Positions 31,889 through 35,162 of a DNA stretch of 35,162 nt are shown piece after piece (the first letter of the stretch is position 1; each line of letters opens with the position of its first letter). The DNA lies in the NCBI GenBank assembly GCA_030145085.1, contig JAQYWG010000008.1, forward strand, positions 1 to 35,162, written 5' to 3'. Under the pieces are notes generated by a model, which was not told the DNA's origin, did no database searches, and was given only the letters and a program-made list of their open reading frames with translations. The DNA comes from Thermodesulfobacteriota bacterium. Lineage in GTDB: Bacteria; Desulfobacterota; BSN033; WVXP01; G020346125. Made by a program: the position numbers and the translations under genes.

Positions 31889-32677
31889 TTAACTCAGAAG
31901 ACATCCGAGGAAAAAGAGGAGGAGGAACGGGAGGACTCCCAATACGACGCCACTCCCCGTCGTTCCCTTGGCAAAGTGGAATAGTTGCCCGTGATAAAGC
32001 CCTGTCGAGAGGAGAAATCCCATAATAAGACCCCCCAAGGCACCGACCCAGATGCAGAGGGCCCCGACCCTCGGCATGATGGCCCTGGAGACCATTTCGT
32101 TATCTATGATTTCCCTCCAATACAGTCCCCATTTCACTGCCCTGGGGTAGAGCAGCAGGAGGAGGAAGGGACCAATGGCAATGGAAAAGAGGAGGTTGTT
32201 GGTCATGATTACGGCCCCAATGGAGGCGAACGGGAGGAGTTTCAAGAGTTCCAGGCCCCATGCTATAATGAACGCTACGGTGACGCTGGATAGGACTGCC
32301 ACCAGGATGTACTCGAAGACCTGTCTCTTCGTTCGAATGTTAAGATCGGCCTTCGAAGAGAGCCATCCCATATTTCCCCAAACTTTGTATCCGACAAATC
32401 CGAAGAAGAAGTTGCCGACGGCGCCGGGGAGGCTTCCAATGCCCAGGGTTCCGAAGAAATCGGCGATGACATTTCCGATACAAGAGCCCCAGGCCCCCGC
32501 CGGGCCGAAAAGAAGCCCGAAAACCACGGGAATTGCGCCAGCTGGTCTGAGTTCCGCGAATCCAGGAACGATTTGTATGCCCTTGAAGGGAATGGCGGTT
32601 CCCGCATAGACGGCTGCGGTGACGGCCACGAGCACCACCATCTTCGTATATTTCCACATGGATATGACGTCCTTCAT
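31889..32677 (-). CDS. ECF transporter S (substrate-binding) component, specificity unknown (QueT-like)
   Basis: Hydrophobic; FAELRPAGAIPVVFGLLFGPAGAWGSCIGNVIADF; in operon with EcfA/T; ATGA overlap with upstream gene. Confidence 0.75.
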   Translation of the reverse strand: MKDVISMWKYTKMVVLVAVTAAVYAGTAIPFKGIQIVPGFAELRPAGAIPVVFGLLFGPAGAWGSCIGNVIADFFGTLGIGSLPGAVGNFFFGFVGYKVWGNMGWLSSKADLNIRTKRQVFEYILVAVLSSVTVAFIIAWGLELLKLLPFASIGAVIMTNNLLFSIAIGPFLLLLLYPRAVKWGLYWREIIDNEMVSRAIMPRVGALCIWVGALGGLIMGFLLSTGLYHGQLFHFAKGTTGSGVVLGVLPFLLLFFLGCLLS

Positions 32678-33762
32678 TGATGGGTTCTCCCTGTCAACTC
32701 CACGGCTCTTATAGGCCATCGGAATCGGTTATTGTCCTCACGGCGCTCCTTTATTTCATCATTGGGATCAACCACGACCCACCCTATTCCGTCCTGGAGA
32801 TCCGCGGGTGGGCTAAACTCGATGAATTTCTTGGACATGGGTGGTGTTCGTTCGATGGTCACCGTCCACTTCTCCCTTTCGGGAAAGAGGGCCTCAACCG
32901 TCACGTGTTTTACGTTCATCTTCCCCTCATTGACGACGATAATTTCAACTCTTCCCCTATTCCATTTCACATCCTCTATCCACAAATCATTTTGAAAGAA
33001 CTTGACATCTTCGATGGGATAGATTTGGACGGATAGCTTGTCGATCCTTGCGGAGTCGATATTGCCCCCCTTTTTAGAATTTTTTTCATAGCCGTGGATG
33101 TGAATGGGTTGTCCATCGGCAGATGCCATGAGCTGCAATTCCTGGGAATAGAGATAAAGTCCATTGAGTACCCATTCGGATGGGCCTTCGGTCCTGAATA
33201 CCTTTTGCCTTTGTTCTTTAGCAGGGGCCCCATGAATGGTGCTTATCCCTTCCTTTGGAATATGGGATGAAACATGGAACTGGACGTCAAAGAGAGTTCC
33301 CCGCATCTTTAAGGCCGCCACCTTTATTTTCTCCGCCTGGATGCGATCTGCAAGGATTTTGTGGATCTCCCCTTCGGTCTCATCCCACTGGATGATCTCG
33401 TTCGGGTTACATGCGGCGATAGCGGCAAAGGGAAATTCCCTATCCCAGATCTCCGCTGCCTTGTTGGGATATTTGGGATTGATCCAGAGAAAGCGAGAGA
33501 GTCCAACGGTCCCCGTAGCCATCATTTCACCGATGGAGTAGCTTTGATTGGTATTTCCCAAGCCGATGACGACGTAGTTCTTGGGGTACGGTTCCAAATC
33601 CAGGAGTATCTGCTGGTCTTTTATGTACTCCCAGAGATCTCCCCTCGTGAGATCATAGGAGGAGTTGTAGACGAAGAGCTTGCTTTTCTGCTCGGCCGAA
33701 AAGGCTACACCCTCCGTGGTGAGGACCATTATCAAGAACGAGATGGAGAGAACTTTCTTCAT
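32674..33762 (-). CDS. secreted protein with acetolactate-decarboxylase-like region and C-terminal CARDB-like domain
   Basis: Signal peptide MKKVLSISFLIMVLTTEGVAFSA; FPFAAIAACNPNEI...GQPIHIHGYEKNSKKGGNIDS; C-terminal VNEGKMNVKHVTVEAL...VVVDPNDEIKERREDNN. Confidence 0.55.
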   Translation of the reverse strand: MKKVLSISFLIMVLTTEGVAFSAEQKSKLFVYNSSYDLTRGDLWEYIKDQQILLDLEPYPKNYVVIGLGNTNQSYSIGEMMATGTVGLSRFLWINPKYPNKAAEIWDREFPFAAIAACNPNEIIQWDETEGEIHKILADRIQAEKIKVAALKMRGTLFDVQFHVSSHIPKEGISTIHGAPAKEQRQKVFRTEGPSEWVLNGLYLYSQELQLMASADGQPIHIHGYEKNSKKGGNIDSARIDKLSVQIYPIEDVKFFQNDLWIEDVKWNRGRVEIIVVNEGKMNVKHVTVEALFPEREKWTVTIERTPPMSKKFIEFSPPADLQDGIGWVVVDPNDEIKERREDNNRFRWPIRAVELTGRTHQ

Positions 33763-33795
33763 GGATGCCCCTTTCCCGGTTAACATTAAGTCATT

Positions 33796-33823
33796 TATAT
33801 AGTTGCTCGGATTCTTCTGTCAA
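33796..33823 (-). promoter_or_regulatory. predicted sigma-70 promoter for the ECF operon
   Basis: On - strand TTGACA (33823-33818), N16, TATATA (33801-33796); 33 nt before ATG 33762. Confidence 0.65.
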
Positions 33824-33877
33824 GGTCAAATCGCCAGTCGGTGAATGAAAAAATTTCCAAAATTGGGGAATCCACCC

Positions 33878-33905
33878 TTGACATTTGAGGTTTCATTGAT
33901 ATATT
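33878..33905 (+). promoter_or_regulatory. predicted sigma-70 promoter, divergent from the ECF promoter
   Basis: TTGACA-N16-TATATT. Confidence 0.65.
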
Positions 33906-33941
33906 TGCTAAATAGTTAATTATTTCACTTGAAGGAATCTC

Positions 33942-34039
33942 GAACTCGGGCTGAAGGGCGTAGGTTTTTCCTTAAAGAAAAAATCGAGTTCCCTTCCGAC
34001 ATGCGCGATTGATCTCATAGAGGAACTCGGTTTTTTTTT
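33942..34039 (+). promoter_or_regulatory. candidate transcription attenuator (two mutually exclusive hairpins, intrinsic terminator)
   Basis: CGAGTTC (33985-33991) can pair with GAACTCG at 33942-33948 or at 34023-34029; the second stem extends through AAAAAAT/GTTTTTT and is followed by T9. Confidence 0.55.
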
Positions 34040-34082
34040 GCGTTTTGGGACATTCCACAAAAAGAGAAGGGAGGAGATAACC

Positions 34083-34370
34083 ATGGTTTGTCAAACGGTA
34101 AAGGCAGGGGCAGAGTGCGTTTTCATGAGCAAGAAAGGATGTAACTACAACGGAGGCACATGTCACCCCATCGTCGACAGCTGTAATGGTTGCGACCGGG
34201 TGGTCGAATATCCCACCGGCCTCTATTGTAAGGCCTATAGCGAACCCGCCCTCAAATGGGTCACTGGATCCTGTACGCTCGCGACTCACGTCAAAAAAAA
34301 TAACGGCACTGGGGAGACCAAGAAAATTAATCCCCTCAAAGCATCCAAGAGAAATAGCCGGAACAGGTAA
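34083..34370 (+). CDS. PxxKW-family cysteine-rich protein
   Basis: MVCQTVKAGAECVFMSKKGCNYNGGTCHPIVDSCNGCDRVV...EPALKWVTGSC; gggaggagataacc RBS. Confidence 0.88.
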   Translation: MVCQTVKAGAECVFMSKKGCNYNGGTCHPIVDSCNGCDRVVEYPTGLYCKAYSEPALKWVTGSCTLATHVKKNNGTGETKKINPLKASKRNSRNR

Positions 34371-34401
34371 GGAGATTTACTGAACACCTTGCGGATGAGA
34401 G

Positions 34402-34422
34402 GGCCCCCACGAGGGCCTTTTT
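34402..34422 (+). terminator. intrinsic terminator after PxxKW gene
   Basis: GGCCC-ccacga-GGGCC followed by TTTTT. Confidence 0.75.
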
Positions 34423-34506
34423 CATTTGAGCGTCTAAGGCTGAGATCTCTGAAAAACCCGAAAAAGGGGCTCTGCGCCCGAGGATTTACCCTCTATTAGA
34501 ATCAGA

Positions 34507-34590
34507 ATGTCCACCGCAGCACAGCAGCACAGCACAACCGCAGCACCATCTTTTGACCGCACAACCGCAGCACCGGCATTTGAGCCCGCG
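34507..34590. repeat. word-repeat array (CCGCAGCACAGCAGCAC type)
   Basis: ccgcagcacagcagcacagcacaaccgcagcaccatcttttgaccgcacaaccgcagcaccgg. Confidence 0.85.
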
Positions 34591-34657
34591 GAGCACCTTC
34601 CCCCCCTTGACACTTACCTATGCCCCGTGCTAAAGAGTGTATAATCCCGCAGGTTGG

Positions 34658-34732
<75 letters not shown>

Positions 34733-34749
34733 GTGATTCCAAGGGGTTA

Positions 34750-34774
34750 GCCCTCCTTTTCGGAGGGCTTTTTT
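34750..34774 (+). terminator. intrinsic terminator after tRNA-Thr
   Basis: GCCCTCC-ttttc-GGAGGGC followed by TTTTTT. Confidence 0.9.
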
Positions 34775-34850
34775 ATTAAATAGAATCTCATATTTCGCCA
34801 CGGCTGGTGGAGGGTACGGGGTGACAGTGAAAGAGAAATGCAACGTAAGG

Positions 34851-34878
34851 AACAATGTCCCCAATGTCTTCAATGCCT
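34851..34878. repeat. 9-nt tandem words CAATGTCCC/CAATGTCTT/CAATGCCTC
   Basis: acaatgtccccaatgtcttcaatgcctc read directly. Confidence 0.7.
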
Positions 34879-35162
34879 CTATAAATTTGGTTCTTGGGAG
34901 AAGAAAGCGCATTCTCTTCAGACATCATTTTTACAAGCTTTTGGTGTAGTTTCAAATTGGTTGATTTATCAACCAAGTATGAAAAGAGGTGGTAGATCAA
35001 AGGACATACAAAATCAGGAAAAGGATTTGCAATTTACGCTGGATCGGCTATAAAAAAACACTGAATACGTCTAGCTTGCTAGCGGGTAAAGATTTGAATC
35101 GCCTAATCAATAAAGGCAGAGGCTGGGAAGACTGATTAAGCAAGATGATATCGATCATCGAG

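Noticed and set aside
34607-34645. TTGACA ... TATAAT as tRNA-Thr promoter
   Set aside because: Spacer is 27 nt, too long for sigma-70; a TAAAGA at 34631 gives 18 nt but is weak, so no confident call.

Overview
This 35 kb window looks like a chromosomal segment of a Gram-negative, Desulfobacterota/Deltaproteobacteria-like bacterium; the taxon is inferred from gene content and was not tested. The + strand carries: TauE/SafE exporter, cysC, an AlkP-superfamily protein, recG, hom, thrC, an AcuC-type deacetylase, then a long run of apgM-like (possible homoserine kinase), pyrG, kdsA, kdsC, lptC, lptA, lptB, rpoN, hpf, ptsN, hprK, rapZ, EIIA-Man, HPr, EI, metK and ahcY. After that come cysQ (-), a CDP-alcohol phosphatidyltransferase (+), ispG (-), two decayed gene fragments (-), a complete ECF transporter operon with a secreted CARDB protein (-), a PxxKW Cys-rich small protein (+) and tRNA-Thr(CGT). 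The coding content is mostly ordinary. The most interesting signals are: (1) several families of short degenerate 'word' repeats in the intergenic gaps, one of which runs in frame through a RecG linker; (2) a promoter, mutually exclusive hairpins and a terminator forming a candidate attenuator in front of the PxxKW gene; (3) a secreted protein with an acetolactate-decarboxylase-like HxH-x10-N motif in the ECF operon; (4) a chimeric pseudogene made of a four-helix-bundle (23S IVS-type) protein and a COG2187 remnant; (5) a near-consensus sigma-54 promoter in front of the gene run that contains rpoN; (6) a probable CTG start for cysQ. No CRISPR array, transposase or phage module was recognised.
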